The notes beneath the pieces were generated by a model. The model made no database searches. It was given only the letters and a program-made list of their open reading frames with translations, and had not been told where the DNA came from. Position numbers and translations under genes: made by a program. A stretch of 64,000 bases of DNA from Solibacillus cecembensis (GTDB lineage: Bacteria > Bacillota > Bacilli > Bacillales_A > Planococcaceae): positions 1-64,000 of the forward strand of contig NZ_LMBZ01000006.1 in the NCBI RefSeq assembly GCF_001439635.1, in the 5' to 3' direction. This document shows, one piece after another, positions 55,201-64,000 of the stretch. Positions within the stretch are counted from its first letter, which is position 1; each line of letters begins with the position of its first letter.

Positions 55201-55215
55201 AAAATTCAGAAAATT
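55201..55215. promoter_or_regulatory. CodY-like box upstream of the second peptide transporter
   Basis: AAAATTCAGAAAATT has two mismatches to AATTTTCWGAAAATT. A weaker site AACTTTCAGAATATA (three mismatches) lies at 55313-55327. Both are in the very AT-rich 395-base gap between the divergent units 55092 and 55488; I could not fix the promoters in that gap. Confidence 0.4.
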
Positions 55216-55487
55216 TTATCATTTTTGTATTTTTAGACTTTTCATTATATTGAAATAACACATTCTCTCATATGAAATTCCAGCAAATATATATAAATCC
55301 TACGTTTCTGTGAACTTTCAGAATATAAAATTATTATATGATTATTCTATATAAAACTTATATTTTCTCTCTTAAATTTATTTTATCTATTTTATTATTG
55401 ATGCCACTTAGGCGCTATGCTATTCTTTAAAAAGAGTTTACATTTTTGTAATATTCTAAAACAAATTACATTAGGGGGATTTCCAAC

Positions 55488-57125
55488 ATGGCATTTTCAA
55501 AAAAATCTCTATGGATGATGCTACTTACATTCACATTAGTGCTAGTATTAGCAGCATGTGGAGGAGATGACAAAGACTCATCTACTAAAGATGCTGGTTC
55601 TGGTGACAAAACAGATTCTAGTAAAAAAGAAGACACTCCAGCAACTGCTGGTGGCGACTTAATTATCGCAGAATTATCAGATGCCAGCTCATTAGATCCA
55701 CATGGTTCAAATGACGTATCTTCTTCAAACGTTCAATCAAATCTTTATGAGACTTTAGTTGTCCGTGATGCAAACGGTGACTTAGTTCCTGGTTTAGCAG
55801 AATCTTGGACGCAAGTTGATGATTTAACTTGGGAGTTCAAATTAAAACAAGGCGTAACGTTCCATGATGGTGAAGCGTTTAATGCTGAAGCTGTAAAAAC
55901 TTCTTTCGACCGTATTTTGGATCCTAAAGTTGCCTCTCCTCGTGCATTCTTATTCGAGATGGTAACTGAAATTAAAGTAATTGATGATAGCACAGTACAA
56001 TTCGTTACTGAATACCCATTCTCACCATTACTTGCACACTTAACGCATAATGGTGGTGGCGTAATCAGTCCGAAATCAATCGCTGCTGACTATGCAGCAA
56101 TGGAAGCAGATTCTGCTGTACTTGCTGGTTCAGTAATTTCAACAAATCCAGTAGGTACTGGTCCATTCAAATTTGTTTCATGGACTCCAGGTACTGAAAT
56201 TAAATTAGAAAAATTTGCAGAATACGCTGGTACTCCAGCAAATCTTGATACTGTAACATTCAAAGTTGTTCCAGAAGGAGCTACTCGTGTTGCTGAATTA
56301 CAATCTGGTTATGCAGATATTATTGGTACTGTAGAGCCAAGCCAAGTTGCAAACGTTAACTCTTTTGACGCAGCTTCTGTATTAGAAACAGCATCTTCAT
56401 CTTTAACTTATATTGGTTTCAACACAAAAAAGAAACCATTCGACGATGCTAAAGTACGTCAAGCAATTTCTAAAACAATTGACCGTACAAAATTAATCGA
56501 TGGGATTTATGAAGGATATGGTGTTCCTGCAATCAGTCCACTATCACCTGGTATTTTCGGATATACAGAAGATGTAACTTCAATGGAATATAACGTTGAA
56601 GAAGCAAAAGCTTTACTTGCTGAAGCAGGTTATGCAGATGGCTTCACTACAACAATTTGGACGAATGATAATCCAGTTCGTCAACAAGTAGCAATCGTTT
56701 TACAAGAAGAATTAAAGAAATTAAACATCACAGCAAATATCGAAGTGTTAGAGTTTGGTGCGTACTTAGAGAAAACAGCTGCTGGTGAGCACGATATGTT
56801 CATCTTAGGTTGGTCTAACTCTACAGGTGATGCGGACTACGGTCTATATGCATTATTCCACTCTTCTCAACATGGTGACCCAGGTAACCGTTCATTCTAC
56901 TCTAACGCAGAAGTAGATGCACTACTTGATAAAGGTCGTCGCGAAGCAGATCCAGCTGCTCGTGAAGCAATTTACAAAGATGCATTACAAAAAATCTCAG
57001 ACGATTCTCCAATGGCATTCGTATTACACCCAGCTTACTTAACAGGTGTATCTGATAAAGTTACTGGCTTCAATGTAGGTGCAGACGGTATTTATCGTTT
57101 AGGCGATGTTAAAGTTAACAAATAA
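55488..57125 (+). CDS. Peptide ABC transporter substrate-binding lipoprotein
   Basis: 545 residues. Signal peptide with lipobox LAAC (Cys about residue 24), an Asp/Ser/Lys linker, then an SBP_bac_5 domain beginning LIIAELSDASSLDPHGS, like GsiB/DppA-type receptors. AGGGGGA precedes the ATG. Transcribed divergently from its presumed permease-ATPase operon, so receptor and channel can be set at different levels. Confidence 0.94.
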   Translation: MAFSKKSLWMMLLTFTLVLVLAACGGDDKDSSTKDAGSGDKTDSSKKEDTPATAGGDLIIAELSDASSLDPHGSNDVSSSNVQSNLYETLVVRDANGDLVPGLAESWTQVDDLTWEFKLKQGVTFHDGEAFNAEAVKTSFDRILDPKVASPRAFLFEMVTEIKVIDDSTVQFVTEYPFSPLLAHLTHNGGGVISPKSIAADYAAMEADSAVLAGSVISTNPVGTGPFKFVSWTPGTEIKLEKFAEYAGTPANLDTVTFKVVPEGATRVAELQSGYADIIGTVEPSQVANVNSFDAASVLETASSSLTYIGFNTKKKPFDDAKVRQAISKTIDRTKLIDGIYEGYGVPAISPLSPGIFGYTEDVTSMEYNVEEAKALLAEAGYADGFTTTIWTNDNPVRQQVAIVLQEELKKLNITANIEVLEFGAYLEKTAAGEHDMFILGWSNSTGDADYGLYALFHSSQHGDPGNRSFYSNAEVDALLDKGRREADPAAREAIYKDALQKISDDSPMAFVLHPAYLTGVSDKVTGFNVGADGIYRLGDVKVNK

Positions 57126-57133
57126 TTAAAAGC

Positions 57134-57181
57134 AAAAAGACACATTCACTCCGATGTTATTCGGTAAGAATGTGTCTTTTT
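57134..57181. terminator. Bidirectional terminator
   Basis: AAAAAGACACATTC pairs with GAATGTGTCTTTTT. It separates the binding protein from the convergent SGNH hydrolase gene. Confidence 0.85.
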
Positions 57182-58062
57182 TATATCATTACAGGGTGAG
57201 GTTTATTATTATGCATATGAGGTGCTGTCACATACGGCTTGTACGCAGGCTCTTTCACCTCTACCTCATCATTTCTTAATAACAATATTTCCTCGAATGT
57301 TAAAGGATTTGGTGTTGGCATTGCACCCTCTCGCATCTCAAATGCATCATTACCACTATACTGCCCTAACATTTGATTGGCCATTAAGCGGTAGCCCTGT
57401 TGGATTGGATGTATGTCCTTGAGATTTGGTAAATACGACTGCGCATGTTCATTAAACGCATCATATACATCAACAAATTGCGCATTAGCTTGTTCTGCTT
57501 GTTGTTGTAAAATACGATTTAACAACTTTAACGATGTTATAGCCCCTTCCACTTGTTCTTCATGAACACTTACATATGGAAAGTAGTAGCCCATCACATA
57601 AACTTTCGCATTCGGTGCTTTTTCTCGTAATAGCTCCAGTAATTCTTTCATTTGAATACGCACTTCATTCAATGCAAAATTAGCGGATAACTGTGAAAAA
57701 GCGAGCGTCCCTGCATCGGCATTATACGTTAGGAGCGGTAATAAATTATTCGCCCCCGCTGAAATGGTAATGAGCGTGGCATCTTTTAATAGCGCATCTG
57801 CTTTTTCAGATTGCACACTTTCTAGCACGTTGCCAACTCGGTAGCCTGGGAAAGAAAGCTCTTTTGTAAAATGAGCTAACTTCCCATTTCGCTGGAGTTG
57901 CAGTGCAATAAAGTCCGTATAACCTGCATCAATTTGTGAATATGGTGTTTGTCCTGCCGCTAAAGAATCACCAATGGCAATATATACTTCCTGTTCCTGA
58001 GCCTTGGTAGGAAAAGGCATAATGAATAAAAATACCGCTGTTAATAAGCAAAAACGACGCAT
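57181..58062 (-). CDS. Secreted SGNH/GDSL hydrolase
   Basis: 293 residues from the ATG at 58062 after GGGAGGTGTGTCC. Signal peptide (about 1-21, FPTKAQ). Esterase/lipase blocks: block I AIGDSLAAGQ with the Ser nucleophile, block III GANN, and block V DIHPIQQGYRLMA with Asp/His. Likely acts on lipid or acetyl esters outside the membrane. Last gene of the run 60552-57181. Confidence 0.92.
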   Translation of the reverse strand: MRRFCLLTAVFLFIMPFPTKAQEQEVYIAIGDSLAAGQTPYSQIDAGYTDFIALQLQRNGKLAHFTKELSFPGYRVGNVLESVQSEKADALLKDATLITISAGANNLLPLLTYNADAGTLAFSQLSANFALNEVRIQMKELLELLREKAPNAKVYVMGYYFPYVSVHEEQVEGAITSLKLLNRILQQQAEQANAQFVDVYDAFNEHAQSYLPNLKDIHPIQQGYRLMANQMLGQYSGNDAFEMREGAMPTPNPLTFEEILLLRNDEVEVKEPAYKPYVTAPHMHNNKPHPVMI

Positions 58063-58086
58063 GGACACACCTCCCGTATCACAAAA

Positions 58087-59316
58087 TCAGAATGCCCAAT
58101 TCCCTTTGCGGAAAATCGGTTCAACCGTTCCATCAGCTAAAACACCATCAATATCCATATTAGCGCTACCAATCATAAAGTCCTCATGCGTCAGTGATTG
58201 GTTAATGCCCAACGCTTCTAATTGGCCTGCTTCAAGTGCTTTTCCACCTTCATAGCAAGTTGGATACGCTTCACCAATCGCAAGGTGGTTCGATGCATTT
58301 TCATCAAACAATGTGTTGTAGTATAAAATATTCGAAGCTGAAATCGGTGACTCATGCGGCACTAACGCAACTTCCCCTAAATACGCTGAACCTTCATCCG
58401 TTGCAATCAGTTGTTGTAATAACGCATGTCCTACTTTTGCTTCGGCTTGAATAATTTTGCCGTTTTCAAATGTTAATGTGAAGTCATCAATAATATTGCC
58501 TTTATAAACAAGTGGCTTCGTATTCGAGACAACGCCATTGACACCAAATTTCGCTGGCAATGTATACACTTCTTCTGTCGGCATATTCGCGATAAACGTT
58601 GTGCCATCTGGAGATTTACTACTTCCGCTCACCCATAAATGCTTATCTGGAAGCGCAATTTTCAAGTCTGTACCTGGTGCTTTATAATGTAAAAACTGAT
58701 ATTTTTTCTTATTTAATTGGGCTGCACGGTTTTCTAAGCTTTCAATATGATGCTGCCATTTTGCAACAGCATCGCCTTCACCAATACGAACTGTTTTAAA
58801 GATGGCATCCCATAGTGCAGGTACTTGTTCTTCTGCTGGTAATTGCGGGAATACTTTTGTAGCCCATTTTGGTGACGGAACCGCAATAATTGACCAAGCA
58901 ATATGATCATTCATAACAGCTTTTCGGTAATTAACAAGCGCTGTACCTGCTGCTTTTTGCTGTGCACCGATTTTCTCGACATCAATACCAGCTAATGCAT
59001 CTGGATTTTCCGCATCAATCCATAGAAGTGCTCCTTTACGCTCGATTAATTCCTCACGCTGCGCAACAACCCATTTCGGGAAATTCGCTGTTTCTTCTAT
59101 TGATACATTTTCAAAATACGAACGCTCAAAGCTTGCATCCGTTAAGTTCACATGTACGCGACCCGCGCCCGCTTCATATGCCTTTTTCACAACAATTCTA
59201 GTAAAGTCTAACATTTCAGTTGAAGTATTAATTAATACGTATTGCCCTTTTTGTACATTGATGCCGATACGTACAGCTAAATCTGCAAATTGCTCTAATT
59301 TTTCTGCAAATGTCAT
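58087..59316 (-). CDS. M29 family aminopeptidase (second copy)
   Basis: 409 residues, colinear over its whole length with the protein at 38094 (for example TEEVYTLPAKFGVNG against TEEVFTTPHKDGVNG). Same metal-ligand groups: TDEGSAYLGEVALVPHESP, ASNHLAIGEAY, THEDFMIGSANMDIDG. Cytosolic, broad-specificity. Its ATG is 3 bases after the helicase stop, so the two are probably translated together although functionally unrelated. Confidence 0.95.
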   Translation of the reverse strand: MTFAEKLEQFADLAVRIGINVQKGQYVLINTSTEMLDFTRIVVKKAYEAGAGRVHVNLTDASFERSYFENVSIEETANFPKWVVAQREELIERKGALLWIDAENPDALAGIDVEKIGAQQKAAGTALVNYRKAVMNDHIAWSIIAVPSPKWATKVFPQLPAEEQVPALWDAIFKTVRIGEGDAVAKWQHHIESLENRAAQLNKKKYQFLHYKAPGTDLKIALPDKHLWVSGSSKSPDGTTFIANMPTEEVYTLPAKFGVNGVVSNTKPLVYKGNIIDDFTLTFENGKIIQAEAKVGHALLQQLIATDEGSAYLGEVALVPHESPISASNILYYNTLFDENASNHLAIGEAYPTCYEGGKALEAGQLEALGINQSLTHEDFMIGSANMDIDGVLADGTVEPIFRKGNWAF

Positions 59317-59319
59317 CGC

Positions 59320-60552
59320 TTATTTCCCCTTTTTCGTTTTACTGAATGTCATTCCCTTATTGCTTGATTTTGATTTGTAAGGCTTTTGCGTACTTTGGCT
59401 TTTAGGAGCCTCTTTTATTGCCGTCACGGTTTTTGAATTACCTTCAATAAATTCGCCCTTATGCCATACTTTTTGTACAGCTTTTTGTGATAAATCACGA
59501 ACCCATTTTTTATACGTTTTCTCATCACGGTAAGATAATAATGTTAAAACTTCTCCATCTGCCCCTGCACGACCTGTACGTCCTGAACGATGCGTATATT
59601 GTTCAATCGTACGAGGTACATCAACATGGATAACATGTGTTAAGCCAGAAATATCTAAACCACGTGCTGCAATATCCGTTGCAATTAAAATGCGTGCCTC
59701 GCCTTTTCGGAAAGCATCTAATGCATTTTTACGTTCATCCTTTTTCATTTCTGAATGCAAAGCGACAATCGGTGCATCTCGGTACATTAATTTATTTTGC
59801 TTCATTAAAACTTGATCAATATTATTAACGAATGCTAGGCCACGAACACCTTCAATATTCGATAAACGGCGCAACATATCGGTTTTATCACGTTCTTCGA
59901 TTTTTACAAAAGAATGCACAACTTTCCCAAACTTCACCATGTCTTCTGGTTTGATTTCAATTTCGATTGGTTCAAGCATGAAGCGCTCGGCAACCATTTT
60001 TATTTCCTCGGTAATTGTAGCTGAAACGACAACTACTTGGCGCCCGAAAGCAGCTCCTTCGATAAATGACTTCACAACTACTCGGTATTCACGACTTAAT
60101 AATTGGTCACATTCATCTAATACAATTGTTTCAATTTCTTTTAATTTCAGCTTTCCTTGGCGCGCTAATTCATTTAGACGACCTGGTGTACCGACAACAA
60201 TCGTTGGTTTTTTCTTCAGTTTTTCAATTTGACGTGCTGAGTTTGCTCCACCGATTAATTGTTGAACTGTAATATCTGTTCCTGCTGTCCACTCACGAAT
60301 TACTTCGACAATTTGCATAGAAAGTTCTTGCGATGGTGCCACGATTAATGCTTGCGTTTGCTTTTTAGAGCCATCTACTTTATTTAAAATTGGCAATGTA
60401 AATGCAAGTGTTTTTCCTGATCCTGTTGGCGATTCTGCTACAACATCTTTTCCTTCAAGCATAGCAGGAATCATTTCTTCTTGGATTTTCATTGTTGTTT
60501 CAAACGACCATTTATTTTGTAATGTTTCATTTAATAAGTTAATTGCTGACAT
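59320..60552 (-). CDS. DEAD-box RNA helicase (YfmL-like)
   Basis: 410 residues from the ATG at 60552 (AAGGTGGTAAAAAAA ahead); the open frame continues 62 codons upstream into non-coding sequence. Helicase motifs: Q-motif region, I SPTGSGKT, Ia PSQELSMQ, Ib TPGRL, II DECD (variant of DEAD), III SAT, V ATDIAARGLD, VI HRSGRTGRAG. Basic C-terminal tail. Relatives aid ribosome assembly or RNA turnover in the cold; B. subtilis YfmL acts in 50S biogenesis. Confidence 0.92.
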   Translation of the reverse strand: MSAINLLNETLQNKWSFETTMKIQEEMIPAMLEGKDVVAESPTGSGKTLAFTLPILNKVDGSKKQTQALIVAPSQELSMQIVEVIREWTAGTDITVQQLIGGANSARQIEKLKKKPTIVVGTPGRLNELARQGKLKLKEIETIVLDECDQLLSREYRVVVKSFIEGAAFGRQVVVVSATITEEIKMVAERFMLEPIEIEIKPEDMVKFGKVVHSFVKIEERDKTDMLRRLSNIEGVRGLAFVNNIDQVLMKQNKLMYRDAPIVALHSEMKKDERKNALDAFRKGEARILIATDIAARGLDISGLTHVIHVDVPRTIEQYTHRSGRTGRAGADGEVLTLLSYRDEKTYKKWVRDLSQKAVQKVWHKGEFIEGNSKTVTAIKEAPKSQSTQKPYKSKSSNKGMTFSKTKKGK

Positions 60553-60738
60553 TTTTTTTACCACCTTAAGTTCATTGCGTTTAGTGTAACATATTCTATT
60601 GACTTTTAATGTGAATTTCGTATCACTTGCTTCATCTAATTTTTGAAAAACTGAAATTCCTGTGAATGAAACGAATCCATGCGAAATTTCCCACATCAAA
60701 AAGATGCTAGTACTACACGCTACTAACACCTCAGACAA

Positions 60739-61641
60739 TTATGAACTTAGTTTAGCGATTGCCTTTTTCGTATTTCCGTTTACTTCTAATAAAGTTGCTT
60801 GAACCGTTTCAAAATCTGCGTTTGTTTTCAGCATGACAATCGCTGGTTTTACTGCAAAGTTCGTCGTGTTTAAAACTTGTTCTGCCTGTTCATAGTAGCA
60901 ATTTGTGCCCATCATGACGATTCTTTTTGCGCGCTCCACTAACTTATTATTGCTTGCGTGAACATCGACCATTAAATTTTCATACACTTTCCCTAATTTC
61001 ACCATAGTTGCTGTACTAATCATATTTAAAATCATTTTATGAGAGGTTGCTGCTTTTAAACGTGTTGAGCCCGTTAAAATTTCCGGACCGACATCTACTT
61101 CAATTGCTTGATCTGTATAACCGCTAATTTTTGAGCCTTTATTGCTCGTTAAACTGACAGTAAATGCCCCATTCAATCGCGCATACTTTACAGCACTAAT
61201 TGTATAAGGTGTTGTACCACTTGCCGTAATCCCAATGACGGTATCCCATTTCGTAATCGCCTTTTCAGCTATATCTCGCTTTCCTGCCTCGGCATCATCT
61301 TCTGCATTTTCAACTGCTTGAAAAAATGCGGCATTTCCACCTGCCATAATTGTTTGGACTAAATTAGGATTTGTCATAAAAGTTGGGGGGCATTCAGATG
61401 CATCCATCATCGCTAAACGCCCACTTGAACCCGCACCTACATAAAAAAGGCGTCCACCATTTAAAAGGTTATCAACAATTTTCTCAATGACCTTTTCTAA
61501 AGTTGGTAGCTCTTTAGCAACAGCTTGAATGACATGCTCATCTTGGCGGTTCATAATATTTAAAATTTCCACAACCGTTAATTCATCTAAATTCATCGTT
61601 TCAGAATTGCGTTTTTCAGTTGTTAATTGCTGGTCGTTCAT
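60739..61641 (-). CDS. murQ: N-acetylmuramic acid 6-phosphate etherase MurQ
   Basis: 300 residues. Removes the lactyl ether from MurNAc-6-phosphate to give GlcNAc-6-phosphate and lactate. SIS domain with GRLFYVGAGSSGRLAMMDASECPPTF, active Glu in VENAEDDAEAGK, and VGPEILTGSTRLKAATSHKMILN. AAGGAGG precedes the ATG, 1 base after murK. Core of the muropeptide recycling operon. Confidence 0.97.
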   Translation of the reverse strand: MNDQQLTTEKRNSETMNLDELTVVEILNIMNRQDEHVIQAVAKELPTLEKVIEKIVDNLLNGGRLFYVGAGSSGRLAMMDASECPPTFMTNPNLVQTIMAGGNAAFFQAVENAEDDAEAGKRDIAEKAITKWDTVIGITASGTTPYTISAVKYARLNGAFTVSLTSNKGSKISGYTDQAIEVDVGPEILTGSTRLKAATSHKMILNMISTATMVKLGKVYENLMVDVHASNNKLVERAKRIVMMGTNCYYEQAEQVLNTTNFAVKPAIVMLKTNADFETVQATLLEVNGNTKKAIAKLSS

Positions 61642-61642
61642 A

Positions 61643-62623
61643 TCATCCCTCCTTAATAGAATTCCATGAATTTTTAATATTTCCCTTCATCACTTCACCA
61701 ATAAAAATTTGATTGGCATGCATGGCTAAAATATAGGCACCTACCTCACCAGGAACTTCTGGCTTCAAAAATTTCAACGTTGGAAATTGTTGTTTTAATT
61801 GTTTACAAAATGCTTCATAAAAAGGAACATTACTGAATAGTCCCCCATGTAAAACGAGTGGCTTTTCCATATCCATTTGGGACTGCGCTAAACGAATTAA
61901 ACGAATTAATTCATTTAGGGTTAATTGAACAATTTCGCTTGCCAGTTCATCCCCTTTATCAAATGCCATCAGCACTTTGCTACAAATGGATGCAATAATT
62001 GAAACTGGCGCTTTTTGACTATAAATTTTCGATATGATGTCTGGCGGATGCTGTACATGAAAGTGCGCTAATATTTCTCGTTGGAACGGTCGCATTGGAA
62101 GCTTTGCATCATGGGATTCTAGAATAGAGCGCACAGCCAATTTTCCAAGATGAAAACCGCTTCCTTCATCACCTAATAAATAGCCCCAGCCGCCCACTCG
62201 AAAAGATTGCCCACCATTCCAGCCATAAACGATAGAACCTGTGCCCGCAATTAATAATGTACCTGAATCTCCCCATATCCCTGCTGCTAAAGCGGCATGC
62301 GCATCACTTTGAATCATTATTTTGTCAAACAACGCACTTCCCTCAAAGGATTGGTGGATTTTATCCTTTTCAGCTGAACGATCTGCACCAGCTAAACATA
62401 TAAAAATTTTATGAATATCATGTAACGGAATTTTCGTCTTTGATAAAATCATTTCGATCATATTATTGAGCATATCATGTAACTGCGTTAGTGGAATCGC
62501 ACTTATATTGCCAGAGGTACTTACTTTATAGCCAATGATATTCCCCTCTGCATCGCCAATAACACAGCGCGTTTTCGTTCCACCTCCGTCAATACCAATA
62601 AAATACGGTTTCGCTATGTCCAT
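61643..62623 (-). CDS. murK: BadF/MurK-type N-acetylmuramic acid/GlcNAc kinase
   Basis: 326 residues from the ATG at 62623 after AGGAAATAAGGTG. Actin-like ATPase fold: PHOSPHATE-1 FIGIDGGGTKTRCVIGD, ADENOSINE motif LIAGTGSIVYGW and GWGYLLGDEGSGFHLG. Family members phosphorylate MurNAc and GlcNAc at O6. Placed between the AmiE-like hydrolase and murQ, it would supply the MurQ substrate when the sugar enters unphosphorylated. Confidence 0.9.
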   Translation of the reverse strand: MDIAKPYFIGIDGGGTKTRCVIGDAEGNIIGYKVSTSGNISAIPLTQLHDMLNNMIEMILSKTKIPLHDIHKIFICLAGADRSAEKDKIHQSFEGSALFDKIMIQSDAHAALAAGIWGDSGTLLIAGTGSIVYGWNGGQSFRVGGWGYLLGDEGSGFHLGKLAVRSILESHDAKLPMRPFQREILAHFHVQHPPDIISKIYSQKAPVSIIASICSKVLMAFDKGDELASEIVQLTLNELIRLIRLAQSQMDMEKPLVLHGGLFSNVPFYEAFCKQLKQQFPTLKFLKPEVPGEVGAYILAMHANQIFIGEVMKGNIKNSWNSIKEG

Positions 62624-62627
62624 CACC

Positions 62628-63671
62628 TTATTTCCTACTGTTTTCTACTTCTAGCGCGATTAAATTATGAACAATCCTCCGAAATCTTTGAATATTACAT
62701 TGTCTTCCAAAATGTACTCTGTTCGTTAGTAATATAATAGCAATTTCTTGTTCATCTGAAATCCACATTGACGTCCCAGTAAAACCCGTATGTCCAAAGC
62801 CATCCTGCAAATATTGCCCGGAAAATATCGGGGTGCTATACAATTGCCATCCTAAGCCTCGCTGTTCATCAAGACCACTCGTATACGTTTGTTTACTAAT
62901 TCGTTTTGTTCCTTCTGTAATAATAGAAGGGTGCCCTTTCATAAAAGCCTGTGCGTAACATGCTAAATCTTCAGCCGTTGAAAATAGCCCCGCATGACCA
63001 CTCACACCACCAAAATAATTGGCATTTTCATCATGAACGTCGCCCCACTGGTAATCTTGTAAATGATCGCGATATTCAGTGGCTGCTATTTTTGCTTGCA
63101 AATCGGGTGGAGGGTCAAATAATGTATGCTTCATTTTTAATGGTAGAAAGATATTTTTCTCTGCAAAAATGTGGAGTGATTCTTCAGTAATCTTTTCTAC
63201 AAGCTTGCCAAGTAAAATATAATTCACATCACTGTAAATCACTTCTGAGCCAATTGCCTTACGATTTTGTATTTGTGCAATTACTTCTAATGGACTTTTT
63301 TGCACATTGGATTGTAAATAAAACCTCACTTCTGGTTGAAAGCCACTCGTATGCGTCAGTAAATGTTTAATTGTCACCTCTTCATGTTGTCCTTGTAACT
63401 CCGAAAAATAATGTGCGACGGAATCATCCAAATCGAGTAATCCTTGTTCTAAAAGTATTAAAATTGCTGGTGTTGTTACAACAACCTTCGTTAAAGAAGC
63501 AATATCAAATAACGTATTTTCCTTCATTACAATATCCTTTTTTACATGCGCCTTGCCAAAAGCCTTTTTAAATAAAATCTCCTTCTCATTGGCAATACAA
63601 AGAACCGCACCTGGCAATACATTTTGTTCTATAGACTGTTCTATAAATTTTTGAACCGCTCGGAACTCCAT
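62628..63671 (-). CDS. Serine hydrolase, beta-lactamase family (AmiE-like)
   Basis: 347 residues from the ATG at 63671 after AGGAGGATTCAT. Class C beta-lactamase fold with SxxK in IASLTKVV (catalytic Ser/Lys), YxN-type YSDVNY and HTG in GFGHTGFTG. No clear signal peptide. In B. subtilis the same family member in the mur cluster (YbbE/AmiE) cuts L-Ala from MurNAc, and the context supports that role. A penicillin-binding or esterase role cannot be excluded. Confidence 0.85.
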   Translation of the reverse strand: MEFRAVQKFIEQSIEQNVLPGAVLCIANEKEILFKKAFGKAHVKKDIVMKENTLFDIASLTKVVVTTPAILILLEQGLLDLDDSVAHYFSELQGQHEEVTIKHLLTHTSGFQPEVRFYLQSNVQKSPLEVIAQIQNRKAIGSEVIYSDVNYILLGKLVEKITEESLHIFAEKNIFLPLKMKHTLFDPPPDLQAKIAATEYRDHLQDYQWGDVHDENANYFGGVSGHAGLFSTAEDLACYAQAFMKGHPSIITEGTKRISKQTYTSGLDEQRGLGWQLYSTPIFSGQYLQDGFGHTGFTGTSMWISDEQEIAIILLTNRVHFGRQCNIQRFRRIVHNLIALEVENSRK

Positions 63672-63681
63672 ATGAATCCTC

Positions 63682-64000
63682 CTATTTGATCGCACCTTCT
63701 GTCATTCCCTTTGTAATGGAACGTTGGAAAATCGTATAGAAAATAATGACTGGAATAACTGCAATACATAAACCTGCAAATAATACACCCCACGCACTTT
63801 CGTATTGGGCTTTCGTTTTCAATAAGTTCATCGCAACTCCTAGCGTAGTATTACTTTCTGTTTGCAATAATATAAGAGCCATAAAAAACTCATTCCAATA
63901 AGAGATTGCATTTAAAATTGTGACCGTCATAATGCCCGATTTGATTAACGGTGTAATAATTTTAAACAAAATACCATATTGACTCATTCCATCTACGGTT
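63682..64000 (-). CDS. Carbohydrate ABC transporter permease, partial
   Basis: C-terminal part only; the 5' end lies beyond the right edge. EAA loop VDGMSQYGILFKIITPLIKSG is typical of MalG/CUT1 permeases, followed by membrane helices SYWNEFFMALILL and VLFAGLCIAVIPVIIFYTIF and the terminal QRSITKGMTEGAIK. It stops 10 bases before the hydrolase start. Probably imports MurNAc-containing sugars or muropeptides; a second permease and a binding protein are expected further right. Confidence 0.9.
   Translation of the reverse strand, partial: TVDGMSQYGILFKIITPLIKSGIMTVTILNAISYWNEFFMALILLQTESNTTLGVAMNLLKTKAQYESAWGVLFAGLCIAVIPVIIFYTIFQRSITKGMTEGAIK

Noticed and set aside
60553..60738. Long N-terminal extension of the DEAD-box helicase
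   Set aside because: The first 62 codons lack helicase similarity and a ribosome site, while AAGGTGG precedes the ATG at 60552 where the family begins.

Overview
The window is AT-rich Bacillales chromosome, most like a spore-forming Planococcaceae/Caryophanaceae member (Lysinibacillus/Solibacillus type). Evidence for this: gene order close to the Bacillus subtilis yfhF-recX-yfhH-yfhJ-yfhP-mutY-sspE-ygaC-ygaD-ygaE-gsaB-bcp-perR-ygzB-ygxA-rrn block; two sporulation genes (a gamma-type SASP and pdaA); strong AGGAGG-type ribosome sites with frequent TTG/GTG starts; and a transport and peptidase set aimed at peptides. No rRNA, tRNA, CRISPR, prophage or transposase gene is visible inside the window. 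The species assignment is inference.

Layout. 1-290: upstream leader and tandem promoters of a leftward rRNA operon whose 16S gene lies beyond the left edge. 292-6595: ygxA, ygzB, perR (with its own Per box), a 2-hydroxyacid dehydrogenase, bcp, a second glutamate-1-semialdehyde aminomutase, and an FUSC-type exporter. 6678-14586: a dipeptide-type ABC transporter operon (two ATPases, two near-duplicate binding proteins, two permeases) sitting inside the otherwise conserved block; a decayed ATPase fragment shows that the second binding-protein gene arose by tandem duplication. 14929-24994: ygaD, a DUF402 gene, SASP, mutY, yfhP, yfhJ, yfhH, recX, yfhF, pdaA and an rlmCD-type rRNA methyltransferase with a strikingly structured leader. 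25112-33823: small genes, class I fumarase, cystine importer, a P1B-type metal ATPase with a perfect Per box on its promoter plus Fur-like boxes in its leader, BrkB-like and YtxH proteins, and yfkK.

33287-34060 and 45017-45141 carry three copies of a modular palindromic intergenic repeat; compensatory base changes in two stems argue that its folding matters. 34159-36155: pseudouridine catabolism (psuK with fused HTH, psuG) with a clear two-site operator. 36347-37895: motAB. 38094-51058: M29 aminopeptidase, carbonic anhydrase, an ABC-2 exporter, GNAT, PPK2, methionine aminopeptidase, a TPP-riboswitch-controlled thiamine transporter, tiny membrane-active-looking peptides, and sbcDC. 51191-57125: a second peptide ABC transporter with a divergent binding protein. 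57181-64000: SGNH hydrolase, second M29 aminopeptidase, DEAD-box helicase, then a muropeptide-recycling operon (murQ, murK, an AmiE-like hydrolase, an ABC sugar permease cut by the right edge).

Together the genes describe a flagellated, spore-forming heterotroph that lives largely on peptides and recycles its wall, with metal/peroxide control through PerR. The best candidates for something undescribed are the covarying intergenic repeat family, the nested hairpin leader of the rRNA methyltransferase, a hairpin-bridged ribosome site at 26331-26374, and a short minus-strand transcript unit at 25952-26165. Calls on homology are from memory of the families; no search was run.
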